From Prorocentrum cordatum (lineage: Eukaryota; Sar; Dinophyceae; Prorocentrales; Prorocentraceae), in the NCBI GenBank assembly GCA_963575745.1, contig CAUYUJ010007201.1, positions 1 to 25,000 of the forward strand: DNA of 25,000 nucleotides, given 5' to 3'. Position 1 is the first letter of the stretch. Each line of letters opens with the position of its first letter. The position numbers and the translations under genes were made by a program. The notes under the pieces are model-generated. The model worked only from the letters and a program-made list of their open reading frames with translations, was not told where the DNA came from and did not search any database. Of this stretch, positions 10,861-19,854 are shown one piece after another.

Positions 10861-11470
10861 GCGCAGGGGCAAGAAGCGCGGGCTGTCCCCGCCGGCTCTG
10901 GGCAGCACGGGCGACGAGGACGACGACGCTGGCAGGGCCGCTGGCGTTCCGTCCGCGGACCCGGCTCCTGCTGGAGTCCAGCCAGGCGCGGGGGCGTCGC
11001 TCGCGGGGGACGAATGGCGGCGCTTTACGCCAGAAAACATTGACACCGCGAAGTGCATGGCTCGTACCTGGGCGGACGGAGCTGGCGGGCAATGCCGGAG
11101 CGCGCCAAAGCAGGGATGCGGGGATCTGTGCGGGCAGCATTTCAAGCAGCAGCACTAGGATGGTTGGCATGGGCGTGTGGACGGGCCCATCCCGGAGGGA
11201 AAGTTGAAGGTGTTCAAGGAGAAGAACGCAGGCAAGGCCCCGCGTGCGGCGCCCGCGGCTGAGGCTGGCGCGACTGGCGAGGGCGCGGGGCGGGCCGCGG
11301 TCGTCACGCGAGCAGGTGCTGGGTCAGCCAGCGGAAGCGGGCGGGGGGGGGCGGCGCGTGCAGAGGCGGCTCCGGGGGGAGGGCATGCAGGCAAGGCCCC
11401 GCGCGCGGCGCCCGCGGCCGAGGCTGGCGCGAGTGGCGCGCCCGCGGGGGGCCCGCGGAGGGGCGATCCG
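10861..11470 (+). pseudogene. Helitron protein C-terminal Cys/His finger and duplicated Ala-rich segment
   Basis: After an acidic GDEDDDAG patch (10910-10933) the segment reads KCMARTWADGAGGQC (11051-11095) then GCGDLCGQH. This matches the finger at the start of the window: C-x-A-R-x-W, G-Q-C, C-G-x-H, using Cys 11054, 11093 and 11129 and His 11138. A TAG (11156-11158) interrupts, but the same frame continues WHGRVDGPIPEGKLKVF (11165-11215), which I take as part of the same module. A 52 bp segment (11228-11279) is repeated at 11387-11438 in the same frame with three differences, two of them silent. The linker is then lost near 11460-11480 by another frame change. Function unknown; Cys/His content suggests zinc binding. 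Confidence 0.65.
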
Positions 11471-11475
11471 CCAAG

Positions 11476-11877
11476 GTGCCCGCCAGCGATGGCGTCGCCG
11501 CGAGGGCGCCGACAGGGGGCGGCGACGGTGCTGGAGGGGCTGGCGCGCCCTGTGCGGCTTCGGCCCTGTCGTCGGGCGAAGAGCGCGGGGAGCGTGGCAG
11601 CCGCGCGAGCACGCGGGATATCGCTGCCGCTGCTGCGGAGGATCGCGCGCGGCAGGAGGATCCTGATGAGAGGCGGCAGCGCCTGGCCATCGCCGAGCAC
11701 ACCCAGCGGCAGGACTTGATCGGCGAAGTCGTTGGAGCTTTCGTGGCGCGTCGGGAGGGCGTGCCCGTCGGAATTGGCAGGTGGACTGAGGAGAGGCTGC
11801 GACAGACGTTGCGCCGCCTGCGCGGGGGCGGAGAAGACGAGCCAACGATCGTGGCGGTGTCGGACGCGGCTCTCTGA
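11476..11877 (+). pseudogene. Probable C-terminal tail of the Helitron protein
   Basis: This is the last coding-like stretch before the GT tract. It reads as an Ala/Gly-rich linker and then a charged helical segment, DIAAAAAEDRARQEDPDERR (about 11617-11676), followed by AEHTQRQDLIGEVVGAFVAR (about 11692-11751) and RWTEERLRQTLRRLRGG (11782-11832). It ends DAAL at TGA 11875-11877. Overlapping frames here are Arg/Pro-rich nonsense, while this frame has balanced charge and hydrophobic spacing, so it is the best coding candidate. No known domain is recognised. The attachment to the upstream protein is inferred from the position and direction. Confidence 0.5.
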
Positions 11878-12008
11878 GAGCTGCGCCTCGTGTGCAGCGG
11901 CGCTCGCCGGCCCTGGGTGTGCCGTTGACAGAGCTCTGCCGTTCAAGCGCACCGGGCGCTTGGGCTGCCACTGGTGGTTGGCACGGGCGCCCTGTAGGCG
12001 CGTCCGTC
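11878..12008. other. 3' flank of the Helitron-like coding region, no gene seen
   Basis: GC-rich non-coding sequence between the last stop and the GT tract. I looked for a Helitron 3' terminus (a 16-20 bp hairpin shortly before CTRR) and saw only weak GC-rich inverted repeats, none of them convincing. Confidence 0.4.
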
Positions 12009-12629
12009 TTGCATGTGTGTTCTTGTGTGCCTGTGTGCATGAGGATGTTTTGTCAGTGCGTGAGTGTGTGTGCGCTGGAGTGTGTTTGTGTTTGCCTGTG
12101 TGTCTGCTGGCGTGTGTGTGTAAGTGTGTGTGTGGGTGTCTTTGTGTCTGTGTGTTTGTGGCTCTGTTTGTGTGTCTGTCTGTGTGTCTGTCTGTGTGTC
12201 CGTGGGTATGTGTGTGTTTGTCTGTGTGTCTGTATGCATCTCTGTTTGTATCTCTTTTTGTGCGCGTGTCTGTTCGTGTGTGTGTGTGTGTAAGAGTGGG
12301 CGCGTGTGGATGTGAGTGTGCTCGAGCGTGTGTGTGTATCTGTGTGTGTGTCAGTCAGTGTGTTTGTGTGTGTCTGGTGTGTTTGCGTGTTTGTGTGTGT
12401 GTGTGTGTCCGCGGTGTGTGTGTGTGTGTGTGTGTGATATGTGTTGTGTGTTTGTGTTTGCGCGTTTGCGCGTGGGTGTCGACCTTTGCGTGTGGATGTG
12501 TGTGTGTGTGTGCGTGTGTGTGGAGCATGCTTGCGTACGTGTGCGACACTGCGCGCTCCCTGAGGAAAAGTGCGTGTGTGCCCGTGTGCGTGCGTGTGTG
12601 TGTGTGGGCGCATGGCGCTGGCACCCCCG

Positions 12630-12800
12630 CCCCTTCCTGCCCCCCCCTCTCCCCCTCCACCCCTCTCCCCGGCGCTCCGCGAGGGCGGAGTGGCTGGAGT
12701 GGAGGGAGGGCCGGCCCCAAAATGGGGCGGTGCCTCCCCCCTCCGGAGCGCCGGCGGGGAGGGCGGGGGCGCGTGGGGGGGGCTTGGGGGCGCGGTGGAA
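12630..12800. repeat. GC-rich hairpin block, copy A
   Basis: A C-rich run leads into GGCGCTCCGCGAGGGCGGAG (from 12671), then a GGCCCCAAAATGGGGC mini-palindrome, then CTCCGGAGCGCCGGCGGGGA. The outer parts are imperfect inverted repeats of each other (GGCGCTCC against GGAGCGCC), so the block can fold into a nested stem. It recurs twice more downstream. Confidence 0.8.
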
Positions 12801-13244
12801 GAGTGCGCTGACCAGTCGGGGAATGAGTCTGTCACCACGTTGTCGTCTGTGCGTGGTTATCCGTGGGTGTTCGCCATTGCGTCTGTGTGTGCGCTTGTGC
12901 GTGTGTGTGTATGTGTGTGTGTGGGGGTGGGTGGGTGGGTGGGTGGGGGGGGGGCGCGTGTGTCTCGTATGTGTGTGTGTGTGCCCCTGCGTGTGTCTGG
13001 GTGCACATGCGCGTGTGTGTGTGAGTGTGTGTGCGTTTGCGTGTGGACGTGTGTGCGCTCGTGTGTGTATGTGTGTATGTGTGCGTGTGTGTGGAGCATG
13101 CTGGCGTACGTGCGTGCTCTTGTGTATGTATGGATTTGAGTTTGTCCGTGTGTGTACGCGTGTGCGTGCTTATGCGCGTGTGCTTGCGTGTGTGATTGGT
13201 TCTTTGCTATCCTGCGTCTGTGTTCGTCTGCGCATGTGCCGCCG

Positions 13245-13385
13245 TCCGCGCGCCCCCTCCTCCCCCCTCGTCCCCCTCGGGCGCTCCGCGAGGGCGGAGT
13301 GGTTGGAGTGGAGGAAGGGCGGGCCACAGAATGGGGCGGTGCCTCCCCCCTCTGGAGCGCCGGCGGGGAGGGCGGGGGCGCTCCG
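13245..13385. repeat. GC-rich hairpin block, copy B
   Basis: Second copy, with GGCGCTCCGC starting at 13280, 609 bp after copy A. The central mini-palindrome is altered (CCACAGAATGGGG), so its stem is partly lost, while the outer GGCGCTCC and GGAGCGCC arms remain. Confidence 0.8.
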
Positions 13386-13847
13386 TGCCCCCCGTGTGTG
13401 TATGTGCTCTTGTGATCCGCGTGCGTGTGCGTGTCCGTGTGTGTGTGTGTGATATGTTGTGTGTTTGTGTGTGCGCGTTTGCGCGTGTGTGTAGACCTTT
13501 GCGTGTGGATGTGTGTCTGTGTGCGTGTGTGTGTATTTGTGCGTGTGTGTGTGGAGCATGCTGGCGTATGTGTGTTCTTGTGTATGTATGTGTGTTTGTG
13601 TGTTCGCGTTTGCGCGTGTGTGTGGATGTTCGCGTGTGGATGTGTGTGTGCGTGTGTGTGTATGTGTGTGTGTATGTGCGCATGTGTGTGGAACATGCTG
13701 GCGTACGTGTGTACTCTTGTGTATTAGTCTGTGTGTCTCCGTGTGTGCGTGCCTATGTGCGTGTGCTTGCTTGTGTGACTGCCTGTTTGCTATCCTGCGT
13801 CTGTGTTCGTCTGCGCATGTGCGTGTGCGCGTGCGCGCGCGGTGTGG

Positions 13848-14035
13848 TGCCGCCGTCCGCGCGCCCCCCCTCCCCCTCCCCCCTCCCCCCCCCGGCGCTC
13901 CGCGAGGGCGGAGTGGTTGGAGCGGAGGGAGGGCCGGCCCCAAAATGGGGCGGCGCCTCCCCCCTCCGGAGCGCCGGCGGGGAGGGCGGGGGCGCGTGGG
14001 GGCGGCAGGGGAGCGCGGGGGGGGGGCGCTGAGGT
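13848..14035. repeat. GC-rich hairpin block, copy C
   Basis: Third copy, with GGCGCTCCGC starting at 13894, 614 bp after copy B. The central GGCCCCAAAATGGGGC palindrome is intact as in copy A. It is followed by extra G-rich sequence (runs of 6-8 G at about 14010-14030). Confidence 0.8.
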
Positions 14036-14476
14036 GGCTGCGGTGCGTGCGTCATCGTGTGGTCGTCAGTGCGTGGGTTTCCCTGGATGCTTGCGTGTGC
14101 GTCTGTGTGCGTGGGTTGTACGTGCGTGTGTGTGTGTGTGTGTGTGCGTGTGTGCGTGTGAGTGTTTGTGTGTGCCCCCGTGTGTGTATGTGCATGTGTG
14201 ATTGGTGTGCGTGTGCGCGTCCCTCTGTGTGTGTGTGAGATGTGCTGTGTGTTTGTGCGTGCGCGTTTGCGCGTGTGTGTCGACGTTTGCGTGTTGATGT
14301 GTTGCGTGTGCGTGTGTGTGTATGGGTGCGTGTGTGTGTGGAGCATGCTGGCGTATGTGTGCGTTCTTGTGTATGTATATGTGTTTGTATGTGTGTGTTC
14401 GTGTGTGCGTGCTTATGTGCGTATGCTCGTTTATGTAAGTGCCTCTTTGTTATCCGGGTTTTGGACGCTACCAATA

Positions 14477-14850
14477 ACTCGTAGAGCTTCCCTTAGCAAG
14501 TCTTTGCCGGAAGCTTAAGAGTCATCCCCGGGCGCTCGAGAGCTAGTTGGCAAGCAAAATCTCGACGGACATTTTCCCGGAGAGCTCGCTGAGGGCTAAA
14601 AGGTTTAAGATTAGAAGCCGGACGGTGGTGGTGCCCGCCAGGAGCTCTTTTCCGGCGGTCCACGTTCCCCGCAGCAGGTCGTTTGAGCCGGCAACGTATC
14701 CGGGAGAGCTTCCGGCAAGCGTCTACGCGTGCCTGCACGCGTACAGGCACGCTTGGAAGCGTTCCTGGCAGCGCTTCAGCAGCGCTGCAGCGCACAGGAA
14801 AGATTTCGGGTCTCCGAGGGTGTCTTCGCTTTCCGGGTTTTGAACATTAC
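14477..14850. repeat. ~370 bp dispersed repeat, copy 1
   Basis: Begins ACTCGTAGAGCTTCCCTTAG and includes AGAAGCCGGACGGTGGTGGT (about 14609-14629), ACGTTCCCCGCAG and a perfect palindrome with arms GCGTGCCTG and CAGGCACGC around 14727-14753. A closely similar copy lies at 19855-20220. No protein is recognised in either strand. A partial third relative starts at about 14852 (ACTCGTAGAGCTTCCCTACG). Confidence 0.75.
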
Positions 14851-14851
14851 C

Positions 14852-15400
14852 AAGTGACTCGTAGAGCTTCCCTACGGTAGTTGCTGGAAGCTTAAGAGTA
14901 ATACCTCGTAGAGCTCTTCGAAGCTGAGCTTAGAGGAATTCCAGCGCAGGGTGGAGCTAGTTGGCCGATCGGGCGTTAAGGGACAATGTTCCCGGATAGC
15001 TCCTTGGAGAGCTGAGGGTTTCAGATAAGAAGCGGGCGGTGGGTGGTGAGGAGCACACGCCCACCTCCGCCGGTCCACGATTCTCGCAGCAGGTTGCCGG
15101 AACCGGCAGCGGGTACGGGGGCGTGGCTTCCTAGCGTTTCCCAATGCGCGTGGCTTCAGGGTGCGCGAAGCGCTTCGGCAGAGCTTCGGAAGAGCTTCGG
15201 CAGTTCTTCCAGGCTCCTAGGCAGATCTTCCTTGCGCGCTTTGCAGGGCCCCACGCATCGTAAACGGCGCCCCTGCAAGCGTCTCCTGCGAGGTTTCCAG
15301 CGTCCCGCGCATCGTTTCAGGCGGCCTGGCAGAGGTCCCCGTGCGGCGTTCCGCGCTTGGCGAATCATCACGCCCGTTCGCCTGTTGAATCCAGAGGTCT
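14852..15400. repeat. Degenerate repeat relatives, no gene seen
   Basis: Starts with the same ACTCGTAGAGCTTCC end and GCTGGAAGCTTAAGAGTAAT as the ~370 bp repeat but diverges. A GAAGCGGGCGGTGGGTGGTG segment near 15030 echoes its centre. From about 15160 short AGCTTCGG-type words recur (GCGCTTCGGCAGAGCTTCGG). No coding or RNA gene is supported. Confidence 0.55.
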
Positions 15401-15404
15401 GAAT

Positions 15405-15985
15405 CCGGTCTGCTAGCCGAGCTAGATCCGCAAACCTATTCGTATTATTCGAGTCATCTTGATAGACGCTCTCGGTTTTCTGTACTGAACTCGAGCTGTA
15501 GGGCAGCTACAGTGCTGATTGTGACAGACATCGATGGGAAATCATTAGTTGCGTTCGTCTATCGAACCGAGAGATCTGAACTCGGCCTGCTGCCCGAGCT
15601 AGGTTCTCGAAACTGTTCGTATTGTCCGAATGATCTTGAGACGTGCTCTCAATTTTCTGCACTGAACTCGTGCTGGGGAGGGCTACAGTGCTGGAGGTCA
15701 CATATATCGATTTGCACACATCAGGCGCGTCTTTCGGTCGATCCAGAGCTCGGAACTCGGTCTGCTGCTCGAACTAGGTTCGCAGAACTATTATATTATT
15801 CGACTCGATACTGTCGGTTTTCTGCACTCAATTCGGGCTGTAGGGGGGCTTCAGGGCTGGGAATCACATGAGTGGATTCGCAGACATCAGACGCGCCCGG
15901 CTGTCGCATTCAGAGGTCTGAACTCGGTTTGATACTCGAACTGGGTTGCGAAACTGTTTGTTTTTTGTTAGCGTTATCTTGAGAG
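15405..15985. repeat. Satellite monomers (about three, ~160-176 bp each)
   Basis: Successive copies share TATTCGAGTCATCTTGA, then CTCTCGGTTTTCTG (15470, 15646, 15808), then CTCGAGCTGTAGG..GCTACAG, then a region ending in GAGGTCTGAACTCGGTCTG. Spacing between the TTTTCTG landmarks is 176 and 162 bp. Open frames across these copies are unconserved and are not genes. Confidence 0.8.
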
Positions 15986-16055
15986 GTCTGAAATCGCTTG
16001 GGCTTAAAACATAGTCGTTCTTTGGAGTTGTTTTTCCCACAGTATATATTGTCAG

Positions 16056-16115
16056 GAAGCTCTACGAGTCCCCCGGCGGTAAGAAAGGTTGACGGTTTAC
16101 CGCCGGCGCCCAGTT
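16056..16115. repeat. Nested inverted-repeat module, copy 1
   Basis: GGAAGCTCTACGAGT is followed by CCGGCGGTAA (16073-16082), a 14-base spacer with AAAGGTTGACGG, then TTACCGCCGG (16097-16106) and CGCCCAGTT. The inner arms are perfectly complementary over 10 bp. Confidence 0.85.
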
Positions 16116-16411
16116 GGCCGGCCCGACGAAAAGAGAGAATGTGGTAACTTGGGGTCGGTGTTTTTCACTTTGTGCAAAATTTTGAAGTTCGTTTTTAGAA
16201 GTGAGATTTTTATTCCCTGTAGTAAGCTATGGCGCACCTGCTGGTAAATTTCCCATGGCTCTAGGTCCAGAATTACTATGAAAACACTTGGAGGAACCTA
16301 CTGTATGAAAACCGAAAAATCGTCATTTCTCGAATTTTTCGGCTCTCGCTTCAGAATCTTCCTTCACGTGTTCGGAGGAACGCTGTGTAAGAAGAGAGCT
16401 CTACGAGGTGC
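16107..16411. other. AT-richer unique stretch between two inverted-repeat modules
   Basis: About 300 bp with no match to the satellite monomer, no long open frame and no recognisable RNA gene. It is flanked on both sides by copies of the hairpin module, so it could be an insertion or a non-autonomous element delimited by the modules; that is inference. Confidence 0.4.
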
Positions 16412-16452
16412 CCGGCGGTAACTTGGTTGACGGTTTACCGCCGGTTCCCAGT
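16396..16452. repeat. Nested inverted-repeat module, copy 2
   Basis: AGCTCTACGAGGTG then CCGGCGGTAA (16412-16421), spacer CTTGGTTGACGGT, TTACCGCCGG (16435-16444), TTCCCAGTT. The inner arms are perfect over 10 bp. Confidence 0.85.
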
Positions 16453-17048
16453 TATATTATTCGAGTCATCCTGAGAGATGCTGTCGGTTTTCTGCACTTA
16501 AATCGGGCTGTAGGGGGGCTGCAGGGCTGGTAATCACATGAGTCGATTCGCAGACATCAGACGCGTCCGCCTGTTGCATTGAGAGGTCTGAACTCGATCT
16601 ACCTACCAACATTCTGACTCATAGTGAATATTTTTTGACCTCTGAATGCGACAAGCGGACGCGTCCGATGTCTGCGAATCGACTCCTGTCATTACCAGCC
16701 CTGCGGGTTATAGAAATCGATTTGCACACATCAGGCGCGTTCGTTGGTCGATTCGAGAGCTCAGAACTTGGTCTGCTGCTCGAAACAGGTCTGCGAAACT
16801 ATTATATTATTCGAGTCATCCTGAGAGATACTGTCGGTGTTCTGCACTTGACTCGGGCTGTAGGGGGGCTGCAGGGCTGGTAATCGCATAAGTCGATTCG
16901 CAGACATCAGACGCGTCCGCCTGTCGCATTGAGAGGTCTGAACTCGGTCTGATCAGACGCGTCCGCTTGTCGCATTCAGAGGTCAAACAATATTCACTAT
17001 GAGTCAGAATGTTTGTTGGTGCTCTCGGTTTTCTCAACTTAAGTCGAG
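16453..17048. repeat. Satellite monomers with one inverted segment
   Basis: Direct monomers have TTTTCTGCACTTAAATCGGG (16486) and GTTCTGCACTTGACTCGGG (16838) landmarks. Between them, about 16596-16705 reads as the reverse complement of the direct sequence that reappears at about 16940-17020 (for example GACGCGTCCGCTTGTCGCAT in one orientation, and ATGCGACAAGCGGACGCGTC in the other). This shows a local inversion. Confidence 0.7.
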
Positions 17049-17050
17049 CT

Positions 17051-17111
17051 TGGAAGCTCTACGAGTTCCTCGGCGGTAACCAAGGTTGACGGTTTACCGC
17101 CGGCGCCCAGT
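17051..17111. repeat. Nested inverted-repeat module, copy 3
   Basis: GGAAGCTCTACGAGTTCCT, CGGCGGTAA (17071-17079), spacer, TTACCGCCG (17094-17102), then GCGCCCAGTT. Arms perfect over 9 bp. Confidence 0.85.
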
Positions 17112-17807
17112 TCTGAACATAACTCGAGCTGTAGAGCAGCTACAGAGCTAGTGAGCACAGCTAATCGATTCAGAATGATCAGGCGCGTTCGCCTGTTCAA
17201 TTCAGAGGTCTGAAGTCGGTCTGTGAGCTGAGCTAGGTTCGCAAACCTATCTGTAGTATGCGAGTCATTTTGACTTAAACTCTCGGTTTTCTGTACTAAA
17301 CTCGAGATGTACGACAGCTACAAAGCTGATATTTACAGAAACTGATTCAGAATCGTCAGTTGCGTTTGTCTGTCGAATCCAGACCCCTGAACTCGGTCAG
17401 CTGCCCGATCCAGACTCGCGAAATTATTCGTATTGGTCGAGTCATCTTGAGAGATGCTCTCGGTTTTCTTCACTCAACTTTCGCTGAGAGCAAGCTACAG
17501 TGCTGGTTCTCACATAAATCGATTTGAAGAGATCATGCGCGTCCGTCTGTCGAATCCAGAGCTCGGAATCGGTCTGCTGCCCGAATTAGGTCTGCGAATC
17601 TATTGTATTGTTCGAGTCATTCTGAGAGATGTTGTCGGCTTTCTGCATTTCACTCGGGCTGTAGGGCGGGGGCTCGCTGGTAATGACATAAGTCGATTGG
17701 CAGACATGAGACGCGTCTGCCTGTCGCATTCAGAGGTCAAACAATATTTTCTATAAGTTGGAACGTTCGTAGGTGCTGTCGGTTTTCTCAACTTAAGTCG
17801 AGCTAGG
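17112..17807. repeat. Satellite monomers, higher-order unit 1 (no leader visible)
   Basis: Four to five monomers with TTTTCTG-type landmarks near 17279, 17457, 17630 and 17776, at spacings of 178, 173 and 146 bp. The monomer types differ by position (TTCTGTACTAAACTCGAG, TTCTTCACTCAACT, TTCTGCATTTCACTCGGG, TTCTCAACTTAAGTCGAG). The same order recurs in the later units. Confidence 0.8.
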
Positions 17808-17866
17808 AAGCTCTACCAGTTCCCCGGCGGTAACCAAGGTTGACGGTTTACCGCCGGTGCCCAGTT
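17808..17866. repeat. Nested inverted-repeat module, copy 4
   Basis: GGAAGCTCTACCAGT, CCGGCGGTAA (17824-17833), spacer CCAAGGTTGACGGT, TTACCGCCGG (17848-17857), TGCCCAGTT. Confidence 0.85.
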
Positions 17867-17869
17867 GAT

Positions 17870-18925
17870 GGCTTTTGGTCGGTTGAAAATTGAGTTCTCG
17901 AAATTCAACTATTCGTTAGAGCTCTAGTATTTTTCTCGGGATATTTGATCTTATTCCCGCTTCCATCTTGATCTCAGATCGATTCGGTACCTTTTACTGC
18001 CAAAAAGCACTGCGAGGGGATTCACCGTTTCGAGCCATCTCGATTTGCGCTGTCGGTTTCTCAAGATAACTCGAGCTTCAGGACAGCTACAGAACTGGTA
18101 AGCACAGCTAATCTAATGAAAATAATCAGGCGCGTTCGCTTGTCGAACCGAAAGGTCTGACCTCGGTCTGCTAGCGAGCTAGGTTCGCAAAGCTATTTGT
18201 ATTATTCGAGTTACCTTGAGAGACGCGCTTTTCTGTAGCTAAATCGAGCTAAAGGACAGTACCGAGCTAATACGTACAGAATCTGATTCAGAATCATCTG
18301 GCCCTGTCTGTTGACTCCAGAGCTCTGAACTCGGTCTGTTGCCCGATCTAGAATCGCAGAAGCTATTCCTATTGTTCGAGTTATCTTGAGGAATGCTGTT
18401 GGTTCTCTGCACTCAACTTGGGCTGTATGGGGGTGGGGGGGGGCTACATGGCTGGTAATCACTGGAATCGATTCGGAGACATCAGGCGCGTCCGCCTTTC
18501 GAATCCAGAGCTTCGAATTCTGTCTGCTGCCCGAACTATGTCTACGAAAATATTTGCATTATTCGGGTCATCCTGATAGGTGCTGTCGGTTCCCTGCACT
18601 TGACTCGGGCTGTAGGTGGGATGTTGGGCTCGTAATCACAGGAGTCGATTCGCAGACATCAGACGCGTCCACCTGTCGCATGTAGAGGTCTGAACTCGGT
18701 CTGACACTCGAGCCAGGTTTGCCAAACTATTCGTATTATTCGAGTCATCTTGAGAGGAACTGTCGATTTTCGCACGTAATTCGGGCTGTAGGAGAGCTAC
18801 AGAGGTCTTACAGAAGTGAATCCAGAAGCATCGGGGGCGTTCGGCTGTTGGATCCGAGAGGTTTGAAATTGCTTGGGCTGAAAAATTATTTTTTCTGTGT
18901 GATTTTTTTCGATATTATATGTTGT
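17870..18925. repeat. Satellite higher-order unit 2: leader plus monomers
   Basis: The leader (about 17872-18040) reads TTTTGGTCGGTTGAAAATT, then TTAGAGCTCTAGTATTTTT, then GATCTTATTCCCGC and CATCTTGATCTCAG. Monomers follow with landmarks near 18047, 18224, 18393, 18578 and 18758 (spacings 177, 169, 185 and 180 bp). The end has a T-rich stretch and ATTATATGTTGTCAGGAAGC just before the next module. Confidence 0.8.
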
Positions 18926-18988
18926 CAGGAAGCTCTATGAGTCCCCGGCGGTAACAAAGGTTGACGGTTTACCGCCGGCGGCTAGTTC
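18926..18988. repeat. Nested inverted-repeat module, copy 5
   Basis: GGAAGCTCTATGAGT, CCGGCGGTAA (18945-18954), spacer CAAAGGTTGACGGT, TTACCGCCGG (18969-18978). This intact copy has the GTAACAAAGGTTGACGG sequence that the LINE interrupts further downstream, so it serves as an empty-site reference. Confidence 0.85.
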
Positions 18989-19009
18989 CGGCGCTGGAGA
19001 GCTAGTTGG

Positions 19010-19737
19010 CAAGAAAAATCTCGACAGAACTTTTGCTGACTTTTGGTCGGTTGAAAATTTCGTTTTCGAAATTCAGAATTCGTTTGAGCTCCAGTATTTT
19101 TTCCCGTGATATTCGATCTTATTCCTGCCCGCCATCTTGATCTCAGCTCGATCGGGTGAATATTACTATCGAAAAGCACTGTGGCGGGATTCGCCGTTTT
19201 GAGTCATCTTGATACGCACAGACGGTTTTCTGAACATAACTCGAGCTTTAGGACAGCTACAGAGCTGGCAAGCATAGATAATCGATGTAGAATGATTAGG
19301 CGCGTTCGCATGTTGAATCTGGAGTCTGAACTCGGTCTGTTAGCCGAGCTAGGTCCGCAAAGCTATTCGTATTATTCGAGTCATCTCGACAGCTCTCGGT
19401 TTTCTCAACGTAACTCGAGCTGTAGGACAGCTACAGAGCTGAATTCACAGAAAGCGATTCAAAATCATCAGTTGCGTTTGTCTGTCGAATCCAGAGCTCT
19501 GAACTCGGTCTGCTGCCCGATCTAGAATCGCGAAACTATTGGTATTGGTAGAGTCATCTTGAGAAGTGCTTTTGGTTTTCTTCACTCAACTCGCGCTGAG
19601 GGGGGCTACAGTGCTGGTGGTCACTGGGATCGATTTGAAGACATCCGGCGCGTGTGCCTGTTGAATCCAGAGCACAATATTCACTATGAGTCGGAATGTT
19701 GGTAGGTGCTGTCGGTTTTCTCAACTTAAGTAGCTAG
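19010..19737. repeat. Satellite higher-order unit 3: leader plus monomers
   Basis: AGAGCTAGTTGGCAAGAAAA leads into the leader (CTTTTGGTCGGTTGAAAATT at about 19038). Monomers of the same ordered types follow, to CTCAACTTAAGTAGCTAGGA just before the next module. Confidence 0.8.
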
Positions 19738-19797
19738 GAAGCTCTACGAGTCTCCCAGCGGTAACCAAGGTTGACGGTTTACCGCCGGCGCCCAGTT
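19738..19797. repeat. Nested inverted-repeat module, copy 6 (left arm mutated)
   Basis: GGAAGCTCTACGAGT, CCAGCGGTAA (19755-19764), TTACCGCCGG (19779-19788). One base of the left arm has changed with no matching change on the right arm. The reverse complement ACTCGTAGAGCTTCC follows at about 19857, so outer inverted 15 bp ends bracket roughly 135 bp. Confidence 0.8.
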
Positions 19798-19854
19798 CCG
19801 GCGCGGGATGGAGCTAGTTGGTGGACACGACCAGAAAGGACAAAGTGGTAACTA

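Larger units (their letters stand above)
1..11877 (+). mobile_element. Helitron-like rolling-circle transposon, degenerate, with USP domain; left end outside the window
   Basis: One long coding region can be followed through all three forward frames. In order it carries a Cys/His finger, a C2H2 finger, Helitron N-terminal signatures, a Rep HUH motif (3434-3448), a Y-x3-Y-x2-K Rep tyrosine motif (5381-5404), a PIF1-type helicase with Walker A (7364-7387), a ubiquitin-specific protease domain (about 9530-10510) and a second Cys/His finger (11054-11140). Rep plus PIF1 helicase in one polypeptide is diagnostic of Helitrons, which transpose by single-strand nicking and rolling-circle replication. 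The reading frame is already open at base 1, so the 5' terminus lies upstream. A 3' CTRR end with a preceding hairpin was not convincingly found after 11877. The whole is very GC-rich. Frame changes and two TAG codons suggest an inactive copy or residual sequence errors. Confidence 0.85.
12009..14455. repeat. Long GT-rich (TG)n tract with internal higher-order repeats
   Basis: About 2.4 kb dominated by TGTGTG on the + strand. Recurrent landmarks show it is not a simple microsatellite. A GTGTGGAGCATGCTGGCGTA-like word appears near 12521, 13090, 13551, 13688 (as GGAACATG) and 14338. A GCGCGTTTGCGCGTG word recurs near 12460, 13475 and 14262. CCTGCGTCTGTGTTCGTCTG recurs near 13210 and 13793. Three GC-rich blocks interrupt the tract. 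The open frames in it encode only Val-Cys or Thr-His repeats and are not genes. Such alternating purine-pyrimidine DNA is prone to Z-DNA formation and replication slippage. Confidence 0.9.

Noticed and set aside
1300-10900. Introns as the cause of the frame changes
   Set aside because: Most changes join conserved protein with a shift of one base and no missing or extra stretch, so there is no room for an intron.
11878-12008. A Helitron 3' terminus (hairpin plus CTRR)
   Set aside because: Only weak GC-rich inverted repeats are present and no convincing hairpin sits the expected distance before a CTRR.
11732-14518. Long open frames encoding Val-Cys-Val-Cys (plus strand) and Thr-His-Thr-His (minus strand) repeats
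   Set aside because: They are simple translations of the TG tract and GC blocks, present in several frames at once, with no start context or domain.
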